A stretch of DNA of 64,000 bases, taken from Streptococcus ruminantium. GTDB lineage: Bacteria; Bacillota; Bacilli; Lactobacillales; Streptococcaceae. Location of the stretch: positions 31,001 to 95,000 of the forward strand of contig NZ_AP018400.1 of the NCBI RefSeq assembly GCF_003609975.1, written 5' to 3'. A program made the position numbers and the translations under genes. A model generated the notes under the pieces. It worked only from the letters and a program-made list of their open reading frames with translations, ran no database searches and was not told the origin of the DNA. Shown here in pieces: positions 1 through 9,873 of this stretch; within the stretch, counting starts at the first letter, position 1, and each line of letters begins with the position of its first letter.

Positions 1-498
1 GAACGTCGTGGCATGATGGGTGATGGTTACGTGGTTGTGTCACCGGACCATGGTGGTGTTACTCGTGCTCGTAAATTAGCTCAATTTTTAAAGACTTCCA
101 TCGCAATTATTGATAAACGCCGGAGTGTTGATAAGATGAACACCTCAGAAGTTATGAACATTATCGGAGACATTAAGGGCAAAACGTGTATCCTAATTGA
201 TGATATGATTGATACTGCGGGTACGATTTGTCATGCTGCCGATGCTTTAGCGGAAGCAGGTGCAACAGCTGTCTATGCTTCATGTACTCACCCAGTATTA
301 TCAGGACCTGCTATGGATAATATTAGCAAATCAGCTATTAAGAAATTGGTGGTATTGGATACGATTGAAATCGCTGAGGAGCGCTTGATTGATAAAATTG
401 AGCATATTTCGACTGCAGAATTATTGGCAGAAGCAATCATTCGTATTCATGAAAAGCGTCCATTATCGCCTTTATTTGAAACAAGTTGTGTCAAATAA
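1..498 (+). CDS. prs: Ribose-phosphate pyrophosphokinase, 3' part
   Basis: This is the 3' end of the gene for ribose-phosphate pyrophosphokinase, which makes PRPP from ribose 5-phosphate and ATP, the precursor used by the purine pathway encoded further on. The frame is open from base 1 and the start lies outside the window, so only 165 C-terminal residues are seen. They contain [12 protein letters not shown] and the PRPP-loop motif [11 protein letters not shown] typical of the family. A hairpin with a T-run follows at once, so this ends a transcript. Streptococci often have two Prs paralogues, and I cannot say which one this is. Confidence 0.93.
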   Translation, partial: ERRGMMGDGYVVVSPDHGGVTRARKLAQFLKTSIAIIDKRRSVDKMNTSEVMNIIGDIKGKTCILIDDMIDTAGTICHAADALAEAGATAVYASCTHPVLSGPAMDNISKSAIKKLVVLDTIEIAEERLIDKIEHISTAELLAEAIIRIHEKRPLSPLFETSCVK

Positions 499-505
499 GT
501 ATAGG

Positions 506-531
506 GAAGGGTCGGGTGGCTCTTCTTTTTT
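506..531 (+). terminator. Rho-independent terminator after prs
   Basis: GAAGGGTC (506-513) can pair with GGCTCTTC (518-525) through eight pairs including G-T wobbles, with loop GGGT, followed by six T residues. It lies 7 bases after the prs stop codon. Confidence 0.75.
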
Positions 532-558
532 ACATTTATTTTTAAAATATATTATAAT
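529..558 (+). promoter_or_regulatory. Probable sigma-A promoter of the aminotransferase-recO-plsX-acp operon
   Basis: TTTACA at 529-534 and TATAAT at 553-558 are separated by 18 bases. The -35 uses the T-run of the prs terminator. The start codon at 585 is about 20 bases below the expected transcription start. Confidence 0.6.
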
Positions 559-584
559 AGTTTTATATATTTTTGAGGTGTAGG

Positions 585-1763
585 ATGAATTTATTGAATC
601 GTTTTAATAAAAATTTAAATCGGATTGAGGTTTCAATGATTCGTCAATTTGATCAGTCAATTTCAGATATACCTGGTATTTTAAAATTGACCCTGGGAGA
701 ACCTGATTTTACAACGCCAGATCATGTAAAGGCTGCTGCTAGAGCTGCTATTGAGGCCAATCAAAGTTATTATACGGGAATGGCTGGACTTTGGGAACTG
801 CGTCAGGCTGCTGCCGAATTTGTAGCAGAAAAATATGGGTTGTTCTATAAGCCTGAGAGTGAGATTTTGTCCACAATTGGAGCAACGGAGGCTCTATCAG
901 CTAGCTTACTTGCTATTTTAGAGCCTGGGGATACTGTCCTTTTGCCTGCTCCTGCTTATCCAGGCTATGAGCCGATTGTTAATATGGTAGGAGCCGATGT
1001 TGTTGAAATGGATACAACGTCAAATAATTTCGTCTTGACACCTGAGACGTTGGAAGAGGCAATTATTGAACAAGGAGATAAACTCAAAGCAGTTATTCTT
1101 AACTATCCTGCCAATCCAACTGGTATAACCTATTCGCGTGAACAGATTAAAGCTTTGGCAGATGTATTGAGTAGGTATCCTGTGTTTGTTTTATCTGATG
1201 AAGTTTATGCTGAGTTGACTTATACAGGTCAGGCACATACATCAATAGCTGAGTTTTTACCAGAGCAGACTATTTTAATTCAGGGTCTATCCAAATCTCA
1301 TGCTATGACAGGCTGGCGGATTGGTTTGATTATGAGTCAGGCTCCAATAATTGCTCAGATTATTAAAAGTCATCAGTATCTTGTAACAGCAGCGGCAACA
1401 GCTATGCAATATGGTGCGGTTGAAGCTTTAAAAAATGGTAAGGATGATGCTCTACCGATGCGGGCGGAATATATTAAGCGCAGGGATTATATCATTGAGA
1501 AAATGACAGAGATGGGCTTTGGAATTATTAAGCCTGATGGGGCGTTTTATATCTTTGCTAAAATTCCTACGGGTTACAACCAAGATTCTTTTAGTTTTTT
1601 ACAAGATTTTGCGAGAAAGAAAGCGGTAGCCTTTATTCCAGGTGCAGCCTTTGGCCAGTATGGTGAAGGTTATATACGGATTTCTTATGCGGCAAGTATG
1701 GAGAATATTCAAGTAGCCATGATCCGTTTGAAAGAATATTTGGAAGAAAATGGAACGAATTGA
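585..1763 (+). CDS. Class I/II pyridoxal-phosphate aminotransferase
   Basis: This is a PLP-dependent aminotransferase of the AspC/AraT kind, moving an amino group between an amino acid and a 2-oxo acid. The fold type I signature is complete: LTLGEPDF near the N-terminus, the NYPANPTG substrate motif, the SDEVYAEL cofactor aspartate region, and [14 protein letters not shown], whose lysine carries PLP. I chose ATG 585 because it has GAGGTG (575-580) at proper distance; a TTG at 573 is in frame but overlaps that site. It has 392 residues, normal for the family. It overlaps recO by 14 bases. Aromatic amino acid aminotransferase is likely, but substrate cannot be read from sequence. Confidence 0.88.
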   Translation: MNLLNRFNKNLNRIEVSMIRQFDQSISDIPGILKLTLGEPDFTTPDHVKAAARAAIEANQSYYTGMAGLWELRQAAAEFVAEKYGLFYKPESEILSTIGATEALSASLLAILEPGDTVLLPAPAYPGYEPIVNMVGADVVEMDTTSNNFVLTPETLEEAIIEQGDKLKAVILNYPANPTGITYSREQIKALADVLSRYPVFVLSDEVYAELTYTGQAHTSIAEFLPEQTILIQGLSKSHAMTGWRIGLIMSQAPIIAQIIKSHQYLVTAAATAMQYGAVEALKNGKDDALPMRAEYIKRRDYIIEKMTEMGFGIIKPDGAFYIFAKIPTGYNQDSFSFLQDFARKKAVAFIPGAAFGQYGEGYIRISYAASMENIQVAMIRLKEYLEENGTN

Positions 1764-2532
1764 AACGAGAGGCTTGGTCCTTTACAATCGGAATTTCCGA
1801 GAAGATGATAAGCTAGTTAAGATTTTTACGGAGAAGTCTGGCAAGCGAATGTTTTTCGTAAAACATGCTTCTAGGTCTAAGTTGATGGCTTCTATACAAC
1901 CCTTGACTTGTGCGGATTTTATTGTCAAAATCAATGATGATGGGCTATCTTATATCGAAGATTTTCATCAAGTGCAGCCTTTTAAATCTATCAATGGAGA
2001 TATTTTCAAGCTTAGCTATGCAACCTATATTTTGGCTCTAGCGGATGCTGCTTTGCAGGATAAGGTTTATGATCCAGCTCTCTTTGTTTTTTTAGTCAAG
2101 ACCTTGGACTTGATGGAGTTGGGATTGGACCATGAGGTGCTGACCAATATTTTTGAGATTCAGATTCTAGGGAGATTTGGGATTCATTTAAATTTTCATG
2201 AATGTGTCTTTTGTCATCGGATTGGTTTACCCTTTGACTATTCCTACAAGTATAGTGGTGTCCTATGTCCACAGCATTATCAAGAGGACGAGCGACGGGC
2301 CTATCTGGATCCAAATGTTCTTTACCTGCTTAATCAATTTCAGGCTATTTCCTTTGACGATTTGGAAACAATCTCGATTAAGCCTGACATGAAGCGGAAG
2401 TTACGACTTTTTATTGACCAATTGTATGAGGAGTATGTGGGACTCCATTTGAAATCCAAGAAATTTATTGATAATTTGCCTGCTTGGGGACAAATTATGA
2501 AAACAAGAAGAGAGAATGAGGAAGTAGAATGA
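1750..2532 (+). CDS. recO: DNA repair protein RecO
   Basis: RecO loads RecA on SSB-coated single-stranded DNA together with RecR in the RecF pathway. The 260 residues start with the N-terminal OB-fold motif [16 protein letters not shown], and a zinc-binding cysteine cluster is seen in FHECVFC and GVLCPQH, as in Gram-positive RecO. The gene overlaps the aminotransferase upstream (14 bases) and plsX downstream (ATGA, 4 bases), so translation of the block is probably coupled. The same neighbours occur in other streptococci. It adds to the recombination genes of this window (ruvA, ruvB, recA, mutL). Confidence 0.93.
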   Translation: MERIETRGLVLYNRNFREDDKLVKIFTEKSGKRMFFVKHASRSKLMASIQPLTCADFIVKINDDGLSYIEDFHQVQPFKSINGDIFKLSYATYILALADAALQDKVYDPALFVFLVKTLDLMELGLDHEVLTNIFEIQILGRFGIHLNFHECVFCHRIGLPFDYSYKYSGVLCPQHYQEDERRAYLDPNVLYLLNQFQAISFDDLETISIKPDMKRKLRLFIDQLYEEYVGLHLKSKKFIDNLPAWGQIMKTRRENEEVE

Positions 2533-3536
2533 AACGTATTGCAGTAGATGCCATGGGTGGGGATCATGCCCCTCAGTCTGTTGTCGAAGGTGTCAATCAG
2601 GCTTTAGTTGCTTTTCCAGATATTGAAGTTCAACTCTATGGAGATGAGACAAAAATTAAACAGTATTTGACAGCGACAGAACGGGTAAGTATCATCCATA
2701 CAGATGAGAAAATTAGCTCGGATGATGAGCCAGTAAGGGCCATTCGTCGAAAGAAAAATGCTTCTATGGTGCTAGCAACTAAGGCTGTAAAAGAGGGTAC
2801 GGCAGATGCGGTTTTATCAGCTGGTAATACTGGTGCTCTTTTGGCAGCAGGTGTCTTTGTGGTTGGACGTGTTAAAAATATTGATCGTCCTGGTCTTATG
2901 TCTACTTTACCGACCATGGATGGTCAGTGTTTTGATATGATGGATTTGGGGGCAAATGCTGAAAACACAGCTCATCACCTTTATCAATATGGTATTCTTG
3001 GGTCATTTTATGCAGAACATGTTCGGGGTGTTAAAAATCCTCGTGTTGGTCTTTTAAACAATGGAACAGAGAATACCAAGGGAACACCTATTCATCAACA
3101 AGCTTATACCCTCTTGTCTGAGGATCCCTCTATTCATTTTATCGGTAATGTAGAGGCGCGTGAGCTGTTAAACAGTGTGGCAGATGTCGTTGTAACGGAT
3201 GGTTTCACGGGAAACGCTGTGCTGAAAACTATTGAGGGAACTGCGAAGTCGATTGTTGGTCAGCTAACAGGCTCCATAAAAAATGGTGGCTTTCTGGCAA
3301 AATTGGGGGGGCTCTTGGTTAAGCCAACTTTGAAAAAAGCACTAAGTGCTATGGACTATAAGAAGGCTGGTGGTGCAGTCTTGCTTGGGCTGAAGGCACC
3401 GGTCATTAAAGCTCACGGTTCCAGCGATGCCCAGTCCATTTTCTATACAATCCAGCAGACTCGTTCTATTTTGGAGGCTGATATTGTAGAAAAATCTGTT
3501 AAGAAGTTTTCGGTAGTGGAGGAAAAACATGACTAA
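2529..3536 (+). CDS. plsX: Phosphate acyltransferase PlsX
   Basis: PlsX converts acyl-ACP to acyl-phosphate, the donor for PlsY in the first step of phospholipid synthesis, and works at the inner face of the membrane. The 335 residues open with the family signature [14 protein letters not shown] and contain [19 protein letters not shown] and TDGFTGNA. Length is standard. It starts inside the end of recO and overlaps the acyl carrier protein gene by 8 bases. The pairing with an acyl carrier protein fits its substrate. Confidence 0.95.
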   Translation: MKRIAVDAMGGDHAPQSVVEGVNQALVAFPDIEVQLYGDETKIKQYLTATERVSIIHTDEKISSDDEPVRAIRRKKNASMVLATKAVKEGTADAVLSAGNTGALLAAGVFVVGRVKNIDRPGLMSTLPTMDGQCFDMMDLGANAENTAHHLYQYGILGSFYAEHVRGVKNPRVGLLNNGTENTKGTPIHQQAYTLLSEDPSIHFIGNVEARELLNSVADVVVTDGFTGNAVLKTIEGTAKSIVGQLTGSIKNGGFLAKLGGLLVKPTLKKALSAMDYKKAGGAVLLGLKAPVIKAHGSSDAQSIFYTIQQTRSILEADIVEKSVKKFSVVEEKHD

Positions 3537-3777
3537 AGAGCAAGTTTATCAGCGAATTGTTGATTTAATTCAAGATGAAAAGGGGGATGATTTTATTGTT
3601 GAGCCCAGTTCTTCTTTAAATGATACTATTGCGCAGGATTCGGTTGAAGTCATGGAATTTGTTCTCGATTTGGAAGATGAGTTTAGCGTAGCTGTTCCAG
3701 ATGAGGCTATTGAGCACTTTGAAATCTTATCTGATATTGTTGATTTTATTTATGATAAAATAGAAAAACGTTCGTAA
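3529..3777 (+). CDS. acpP: Acyl carrier protein
   Basis: This 82-residue acidic protein is an acyl carrier protein, which carries fatty acyl chains on a phosphopantetheine arm. The attachment serine lies in the motif [10 protein letters not shown] at about residue 37. It is the last gene of the aminotransferase-recO-plsX block and a terminator overlaps its stop codon. Streptococci usually have a second acp in the fatty acid synthesis cluster; the plsX-linked copy here may serve phospholipid synthesis or another carrier role. The symbol is therefore given with some reserve. Confidence 0.88.
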   Translation: MTKEQVYQRIVDLIQDEKGDDFIVEPSSSLNDTIAQDSVEVMEFVLDLEDEFSVAVPDEAIEHFEILSDIVDFIYDKIEKRS

Positions 3778-3797
3778 ATTACGGACGTTTTTCGTTA
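3765..3797 (+). terminator. Terminator after acyl carrier protein gene
   Basis: AAAACGTTCGTAA (3765-3777) is the reverse complement, with one G-T pair, of TTACGGACGTTTT (3779-3791); the central bases open as loop. T-rich sequence follows. The arm includes the stop codon of the carrier protein gene. Confidence 0.7.
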
Positions 3798-3809
3798 TTT
3801 TCACAATAG

Positions 3810-3852
3810 TTACAACAAGTTTGTTGTAAACGCGAATTATATATGTTAAAAT
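3810..3852 (+). promoter_or_regulatory. purC operon promoter with a perfect palindrome over the -35
   Basis: TTGTAA (3824-3829) and TAAAAT (3847-3852) with a 17-base spacer form a good sigma-A promoter for the purine operon. The -35 is the right arm of a perfect inverted repeat, TTACAACAA-GT-TTGTTGTAA (3810-3829), which looks like an operator. Confidence 0.6.
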
Positions 3853-3878
3853 AAACGAAAAAATTAGAATTTTTAACG

Positions 3879-3891
3879 AAAGACGAACATT
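3879..3891 (+). promoter_or_regulatory. PurBox-like site before purC
   Basis: AAAGACGAACATT matches 11 of 13 positions of the Gram-positive PurR box AWWWCCGAACWWT as I remember it. It lies downstream of the proposed promoter and only 3 bases from the start codon, so its role is uncertain. A second, weaker CGAA site is at 3851-3863. Confidence 0.35.
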
Positions 3892-3894
3892 CTT

Positions 3895-4602
3895 ATGAAA
3901 ACAAACTGCATCTATTCAGGAAAAGCTAAAGATATTTATGCCACGATTGATGAACGGAAAATTGTGGCAGTTTACAAAGATCAAGCAACAGCCTTTAATG
4001 GAGAGAAAAAGGAACGGATCATTGGAAAGGGGAGACTCAATAATCTGATTTCTTCTTTGATTTTTGAAAAGATGAATGCTGCTGGTATTAAAACTCATTT
4101 TATTAAGCGCCTTTCTGATACTGAACAGCTCAATCAGAAAGTGGATATTATTCCTCTGGAAGTTGTTTTGAGAAATGTGGCGGCAGGGTCATTTTCTAAG
4201 CGATTTGGGATAGCGGAAGGAATGGAGCTGGTTAGTCCTATTGTGGAGTTTTATTATAAAAAAGATGAGCTAAACGATCCTTTTATCAACGATGAACATG
4301 TAGCTTTTCTAAAGTTGGCCAGTCAGGAAGAAGTTGCTTATATTAAAGAAGAGACGCGACGTATCAATCGCTTTTTGCAAGATTTATTTGCGCAGATTGG
4401 TCTGAAATTGGTGGATTTTAAGTTAGAATTTGGGATTAATCAGACTGGGCAAATCTTATTGGCAGATGAGTTTTCTCCTGACAACTGTCGCTTGTGGGAT
4501 GCGGATGGTAATCATCTAGATAAAGATGTTTTTCGTAGGGGGCTCGGACAATTGACTGATGTTTATGAGGTTGTATTGGAAAAGTTAGAAGAATTGAAAT
4601 AG
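3895..4602 (+). CDS. purC: SAICAR synthase
   Basis: PurC joins aspartate to CAIR with ATP, giving SAICAR, in de novo purine synthesis. The 235 residues carry the family motifs YSGKAKDIY at the start, [13 protein letters not shown] in the middle and [12 protein letters not shown] near the end, all in the cytosolic single-domain form. It is the first gene of the purC-L-F-M-N-H run and follows a promoter with a palindrome at 3810-3829, so it probably receives the purine signal. The ribosome site upstream is weak. The next gene, purL, begins 15 bases on. Confidence 0.95.
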   Translation: MKTNCIYSGKAKDIYATIDERKIVAVYKDQATAFNGEKKERIIGKGRLNNLISSLIFEKMNAAGIKTHFIKRLSDTEQLNQKVDIIPLEVVLRNVAAGSFSKRFGIAEGMELVSPIVEFYYKKDELNDPFINDEHVAFLKLASQEEVAYIKEETRRINRFLQDLFAQIGLKLVDFKLEFGINQTGQILLADEFSPDNCRLWDADGNHLDKDVFRRGLGQLTDVYEVVLEKLEELK

Positions 4603-4617
4603 GGAGTGATATCTTGT

Positions 4618-7600
4618 ATGGCTAAGCGGATTTTTGTTGAGAAGAAGGCAGATTTTCAGATTAAGTCGAAGGTTTTACTGAAGGAACTGATAGATAGTTT
4701 GCAACTGACTAGTCTATCTAGTCTGCGCTTGGTGCAGGTTTATGATGTTTTTAATCTTGAGGATGACTTGCTTGAAGAGGCTGTTAAGCATATTTTTACT
4801 GAACAAGTAACAGACAAGGTCCTAACTGAGACGGAATTGGACCTAGATAATGCAATTTATTTTGCAATTGAAGCTCTTCCGGGGCAATTTGACCAGCGCG
4901 CGGCAAGCAGTCAAGAAGCTCTACGCTTATTGGGCAGTCGTCAGAATGTGCGTGTTCATACAGGTCAGCTCTACATCTTGAATGAAAGTGTGCAAGAAGA
5001 AGAGCTAGTTGCCATTAAGAAATATCTTCTCAATCCTGTAGACTCTCGTTTCAAGGATATGGATTCTTCCTTAGTAGCCCAGGAATTTTCAGCATCAGAT
5101 ACCATCATTCCAGATTTAGACTTTTTTACAAGCTATACGGCAGAAGATTTTGTAGTCTACAAGCGTGAGGTTGGCTTAGCTATGGAAGTGGAAGACCTGC
5201 TCTTTATTCAGGATTATTTTAAGTCCATTGGTCGGGTACCGACAGAAACGGAGCTTAAGGTTCTAGATACGTATTGGTCAGATCATTGCCGCCACACTAC
5301 TTTTGAAACAGAGCTAAAATCCATTGATTTTTCTGCTTCAAAATTCCAGAAGCAGTTGCAGGCAACTTATGACAAGTATTTAGCGATGCGGGAAGAATTA
5401 GACCGTATAGATAAGCCACAAACTCTCATGGATATGGCAACGATTTTTGCCCGTTATGAGCGAGCAAATGGTCGTTTGGATGATATGGAAGTTTCAGATG
5501 AAATCAATGCTTGTTCCATTGAAATTGAAGTAGATGTGGATGGTGTTAGGGAACCTTGGCTTCTTATGTTCAAGAATGAGACTCATAACCATCCAACAGA
5601 AATTGAACCTTTTGGTGGTGCAGCGACCTGTATCGGTGGTGCTATCCGTGATCCGCTTTCTGGTCGTTCTTATGTCTATCAGGCTATGCGAATTTCTGGA
5701 GCGGGTGATATTACTCAGCCTCTATCGGCTACCCGTGAAGGGAAGTTGCCGCAGCAAATCATTTCAAAGACAGCGGCTCAAGGATACTCGTCTTATGGGA
5801 ACCAGATTGGACTTGCAACAACTTATGTACGTGAATACTTCCATCCGGGCTTTGTTGCTAAGCGAATGGAATTAGGAGCTGTAGTAGGCGCCGCTCCAAA
5901 AGAAAATGTAGTCCGTGAAAAACCGGTAGCTGGTGATATGGTTATCTTACTTGGCGGGAAGACAGGACGAGATGGCATTGGTGGAGCAACGGGTTCATCA
6001 AAAGTTCAGACGATTGAGTCAGTAGAAACAGCTGGAGCAGAAGTTCAAAAAGGAAATGCCATTGAAGAACGTAAGATTCAACGCCTTTTTCGTAAAGGGG
6101 AGGTGACTCGTCTCATTAAAAAATCGAATGACTTCGGCGCAGGTGGTGTTTGTGTTGCAATTGGTGAACTGGCAGATGGTTTGGAAATTGATTTGAACAA
6201 GATTCCACTTAAATATTCAGGATTGAATGGAACAGAGATTGCTATTTCTGAATCTCAGGAACGAATGAGCGTAGTGGTTGCTCCAGAAAATGTAGAAACA
6301 TTTATTGCAGCTTGTCAAGAAGAAAATATCTATGCAGTAGTAGTGGCAAAGGTTACCGAAAAACCGAATTTGGTCATGATTTGGAATGGACAAGTTATTG
6401 TTGATATCGAACGTTCTTTTCTAAATAGTAATGGCGTCCGTGTAGAGGTTGAAGTCAAGGTGATTGACAAGAGTGTCAACCTTCCAGAAGTACGTAGAAC
6501 TTCGGTCAAAACCTTACAAGTTGATGTAGAGGATCTTCTTTCTGATCTCAATCATACTAGTCAAAAGGGGTTGCAAACGATTTTTGATAGTTCTGTTGGT
6601 CGATCAACTATCAATCATCCAATCGGTGGTCGCTATCAGTTGACACCGACGGAAAGTTCTGTTCAGAAGTTACCAGTAGAACACGGTGTGACAACAACCG
6701 CTTCAGTTATTGCTCAGGGCTATCATCCTTATTTAGCCGAGTGGTCTCCATACCATGGTGCAGCTTATGCGGTCGTTGAAGCGACAGCTCGCTTGGTAGC
6801 AACAGGAGCTGAATGGTCTAAGGCACGTTTTTCTTATCAGGAATATTTTGAACGTATGGACAAGCAAGCAGAGCGTTTTGGTCAACCGGTGGCAGCTCTT
6901 CTTGGTTCTATTGAGGCTCAGATTCAGCTTGGCTTGCCGTCTATTGGTGGTAAGGATTCAATGTCTGGTACTTTTGAGGAGTTGACCGTTCCACCAACCT
7001 TGGTTGCATTTGGTGTGACAACAGCAGATAGTAGCAAGGTCCTTTCACCGGAATTTAAAGCAACGCAAGAATATGTCTATTACCTTCCAGGCCAAGTTTT
7101 ATCAGAAAATATTGATTTTAACCTTATCAAATCAAATTTTGAGACTTTTGAAAAATGGCAGAGCGCTTATCGGATTACGGCTGCGAGTGCAGTTAAATAT
7201 GGTGGAGTTCTAGAAAGTTTAGCCCTCATGTCTTTTGGGAACCGAATTGGTGCAGAAGTTGAATTGGATTCTTTAGAAAATTGTTTAACAGGTCAATTGG
7301 GAGGTTTCGTTTTTACATCGTCGGAAGACATTCCAGAGGCAGTGAAAATTGGACAGACAACAGCAGACTTTACATTGCTTGTCAATGGTGTCAAGTTAGA
7401 AGGAAGTCGCTTACAGGCAGCTTTTGAAGGTAGGTTAGAAAATATTTATCCAACAGAGTTTCAACAGGCTGAAAAGCTACAGGCAGTTCCTACAGTAGCA
7501 GTAAGTACAGTGAGTAAAGCCAAGGAAAAAGTTGAGCAACCTCTGGTTTATATTCCAGTCTTCCCAGGAACAAACTCGGAATATGATTCAGCCAAGGCCT

Positions 7601-8343
7601 TTGAACAGGCCGGTGCTAGGGTCAAATTAGTGCCATTTTTAACTTTAAATATGGAAAGTATTGAACAATCAGTTGACAGGATGGTTGACAATATTGACAA
7701 GGCAAATATTCTCTTCTTTGCAGGTGGATTCTCGGCTGCGGATGAACCAGATGGATCTGCTAAGTTTATCGTGACCATCTTACGAAACAGTAAAGTCCGC
7801 TCTGCTATTGACCGCTTCATCGAAAAAGGTGGACTTATCATCGGTATCTGTAATGGTTTTCAAGCTCTTGTTAAATCAGGCCTACTGCCGTATGGCAACT
7901 TTGAGGAGATAGGGGAAACGAGTCCTACTCTCTTCTACAATGATGCCAATCAGCATGTAGCTAAAATGGTGGAGACAAGAATTTCAAACATCAATTCACC
8001 ATGGTTGGCAGGTGTGCAGGTGGGAGATATTCATACCATTCCCGTTTCTCATGGGGAGGGGAAATTTGTCGTAAGCGATGAAGAATTTGAGATATTACGA
8101 GACAATGGACAAATCTTTAGTCAATATGTTGACTTTACAGGGCGACCTAGCATGGACTCTAAGTACAATCCAAACGGTTCCAGTCATGCGATTGAAGGAA
8201 TCACTAGCCGAAACGGTCAAATAATAGGGAAAATGGGACACTCAGAACGTTATGAAGAAGGACTATTTCAAAATATTCCAGGGAACAAAGACCAAGGATT
8301 ATTTGTTTCAGCAGTACGCTACTTTACAGGGAAATTAAGATGA
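4618..8343 (+). CDS. purL: Phosphoribosylformylglycinamidine synthase, long single-chain form
   Basis: This enzyme turns FGAR into FGAM using glutamine and ATP. It is the long form of 1,241 residues, with a PurS-like N-terminus, two AIR-synthase-like halves (the first with FKNETHNHPTEIEPFGGAATCIGG) and a C-terminal glutaminase with the nucleophile in GICNGFQ and the histidine motif HGEGKF. Many Gram-positives split this enzyme into PurS, PurQ and PurL; streptococci have the fused form. I chose ATG 4618 behind AGGGAG; a GTG at 4606 is in frame but overlaps that site. Its end overlaps purF by 4 bases. Confidence 0.95.
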   Translation: MAKRIFVEKKADFQIKSKVLLKELIDSLQLTSLSSLRLVQVYDVFNLEDDLLEEAVKHIFTEQVTDKVLTETELDLDNAIYFAIEALPGQFDQRAASSQEALRLLGSRQNVRVHTGQLYILNESVQEEELVAIKKYLLNPVDSRFKDMDSSLVAQEFSASDTIIPDLDFFTSYTAEDFVVYKREVGLAMEVEDLLFIQDYFKSIGRVPTETELKVLDTYWSDHCRHTTFETELKSIDFSASKFQKQLQATYDKYLAMREELDRIDKPQTLMDMATIFARYERANGRLDDMEVSDEINACSIEIEVDVDGVREPWLLMFKNETHNHPTEIEPFGGAATCIGGAIRDPLSGRSYVYQAMRISGAGDITQPLSATREGKLPQQIISKTAAQGYSSYGNQIGLATTYVREYFHPGFVAKRMELGAVVGAAPKENVVREKPVAGDMVILLGGKTGRDGIGGATGSSKVQTIESVETAGAEVQKGNAIEERKIQRLFRKGEVTRLIKKSNDFGAGGVCVAIGELADGLEIDLNKIPLKYSGLNGTEIAISESQERMSVVVAPENVETFIAACQEENIYAVVVAKVTEKPNLVMIWNGQVIVDIERSFLNSNGVRVEVEVKVIDKSVNLPEVRRTSVKTLQVDVEDLLSDLNHTSQKGLQTIFDSSVGRSTINHPIGGRYQLTPTESSVQKLPVEHGVTTTASVIAQGYHPYLAEWSPYHGAAYAVVEATARLVATGAEWSKARFSYQEYFERMDKQAERFGQPVAALLGSIEAQIQLGLPSIGGKDSMSGTFEELTVPPTLVAFGVTTADSSKVLSPEFKATQEYVYYLPGQVLSENIDFNLIKSNFETFEKWQSAYRITAASAVKYGGVLESLALMSFGNRIGAEVELDSLENCLTGQLGGFVFTSSEDIPEAVKIGQTTADFTLLVNGVKLEGSRLQAAFEGRLENIYPTEFQQAEKLQAVPTVAVSTVSKAKEKVEQPLVYIPVFPGTNSEYDSAKAFEQAGARVKLVPFLTLNMESIEQSVDRMVDNIDKANILFFAGGFSAADEPDGSAKFIVTILRNSKVRSAIDRFIEKGGLIIGICNGFQALVKSGLLPYGNFEEIGETSPTLFYNDANQHVAKMVETRISNINSPWLAGVQVGDIHTIPVSHGEGKFVVSDEEFEILRDNGQIFSQYVDFTGRPSMDSKYNPNGSSHAIEGITSRNGQIIGKMGHSERYEEGLFQNIPGNKDQGLFVSAVRYFTGKLR

Positions 8344-9794
8344 CATACGAAGTAAAATCACTCAATGAAGAATGTGGAATTTTCGGTATTTGGGGACATC
8401 CTCAGGCCGCACAAGTTGCTTATTTTGGTTTGCATAGTTTGCAACATCGTGGACAAGAAGGGGCAGGAATTCTGTCTAATGATGCAGGATATTTGAGACA
8501 CCATCGTGATATGGGCTTGATTGCAGAAGTTTTTAAGAACTCTGAGGACTTGGAACGTTTGACAGGAAGAGCAGCTATTGGTCATACTCGCTATGCAACG
8601 TCAGGGTCGGCTTCTATCCGTAATATTCAGCCCTTTCTCTTTGATTTTTCAGATATGCAAGTCGGGTTGGCTCATAATGGAAACTTAACCAATGCTGTGA
8701 GCTTGAAGGCTGAGCTAGAAAAGACTGGTTCGATTTTCTCCAGTTCATCAGATACGGAAATTCTTATGCATTTGATTCGTCGTAGTCGTAATACAGATGT
8801 GATGGGGAAAATTAAGGAAGCATTGAATACAGTCAAGGGGGGCTTTGCTTACTTGATTATGCTAGAAGATCGGCTGGTTGCAGCCTTGGATCCAAATGGT
8901 TTTCGTCCTCTTTCTATTGGTAAAATGAAAAACGGGGCTTGGGTAGTTGCCAGTGAAACCTGTGCCTTTGAAGTCATTGGAGCTGAGTGGGTTCGAGATG
9001 TGGAACCGGGTGAAATTGTTATTATTGATGATAGTGGTGTCCATTATGATACCTATACAACAGATACTCAGCTTGCAGTCTGTTCTATGGAGTATGTTTA
9101 CTTTGCCCGCCCAGATTCTGTTATTCATGGTGTCAATGTCCATACGGCAAGAAAAAAGATGGGACGTCGTTTGGCGCAGGAATTTCAACATGAGGCAGAT
9201 ATTGTTATCGGTGTTCCAAATTCTTCTTTATCTGTTGCTATGGGTTTTGCGGAAGAATCCGGTTTGCCAAATGAAATGGGACTAATTAAAAATCAGTATA
9301 TTCAACGAACCTTTATTCAACCAACTCAAGAACTACGAGAACAGGGGGTCCGGATGAAATTATCGGCTGTTTCCAGTGTGATCAAAGACAAACGAGTGGT
9401 GATGATTGATGATTCTATCGTTCGTGGAACGACCAGTCGTCGGATTGTTCAACTCTTGCGTGATGCAGGGGCAAAGGAAATCCATGTAGCAATTGGAAGT
9501 CCAGAACTCAAGTATCCATGCTTTTATGGAATTGATATTCAGACACGCAGAGAGTTGATTTCTGCTAATCACAGTGTAGATGAGGTCTGTGAGATTATTG
9601 GGGCGGATAGTTTGACTTACCTTTCCTTAGAAGGTCTGATTGACTCTATCGGCATTGATACGAAGGATCCGAAAGGGGGACTATGTGTAGCTTACTTTGA
9701 TGGAGAGTTTCCTACCCCACTCTACGATTATGAAGAAGAATATCTTCGTAGCTTAGAAGAAAAAACAAGTTTTTATATTGAAAATGTTAAATAA
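8340..9794 (+). CDS. purF: Amidophosphoribosyltransferase
   Basis: PurF makes phosphoribosylamine from PRPP and glutamine, the committed step of purine synthesis. The 484 residues have a short propeptide before the N-terminal nucleophile cysteine (EECGIFG, Cys12), the Ntn glutaminase motifs [10 protein letters not shown] and GHTRYATSG, and the PRPP loop [13 protein letters not shown] in the second half. It starts in the stop codon of purL (ATGA). After it comes a 79-base spacer with repeated TTGTCAA motifs before purM. Confidence 0.95.
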   Translation: MTYEVKSLNEECGIFGIWGHPQAAQVAYFGLHSLQHRGQEGAGILSNDAGYLRHHRDMGLIAEVFKNSEDLERLTGRAAIGHTRYATSGSASIRNIQPFLFDFSDMQVGLAHNGNLTNAVSLKAELEKTGSIFSSSSDTEILMHLIRRSRNTDVMGKIKEALNTVKGGFAYLIMLEDRLVAALDPNGFRPLSIGKMKNGAWVVASETCAFEVIGAEWVRDVEPGEIVIIDDSGVHYDTYTTDTQLAVCSMEYVYFARPDSVIHGVNVHTARKKMGRRLAQEFQHEADIVIGVPNSSLSVAMGFAEESGLPNEMGLIKNQYIQRTFIQPTQELREQGVRMKLSAVSSVIKDKRVVMIDDSIVRGTTSRRIVQLLRDAGAKEIHVAIGSPELKYPCFYGIDIQTRRELISANHSVDEVCEIIGADSLTYLSLEGLIDSIGIDTKDPKGGLCVAYFDGEFPTPLYDYEEEYLRSLEEKTSFYIENVK

Positions 9795-9802
9795 GATATG
9801 GG

Positions 9803-9842
9803 GTTGTCAATCCAACTTGACAGAGTTGTCAACTTTGTCAAG
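9803..9842 (+). repeat. Overlapping TTGTCAA/TTGACA repeats in the purF-purM spacer
   Basis: GTTGTCAA occurs at 9803-9810 and again at 9825-9832, 22 bases apart, with TTGACA between (9817-9822) and TTTGTCAAG after (9834-9842). The central TTGACA can pair with the copy on either side, so alternative hairpins TTGACA/TGTCAA are possible. A regulatory function is not shown. Confidence 0.5.
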
Positions 9843-9873
9843 TATCTGTAAAGTGGCGCAGGGAGGAAATGAA

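Noticed and set aside
9817..9832. TTGACA-GAGT-TGTCAA looks like a ComR box (GACA-N4-TGTC).
   Set aside because: The flanking GG/CC are replaced by TT/AA, and no -10 stands at the distance seen in comS and comX. It lies in the middle of the purine operon.
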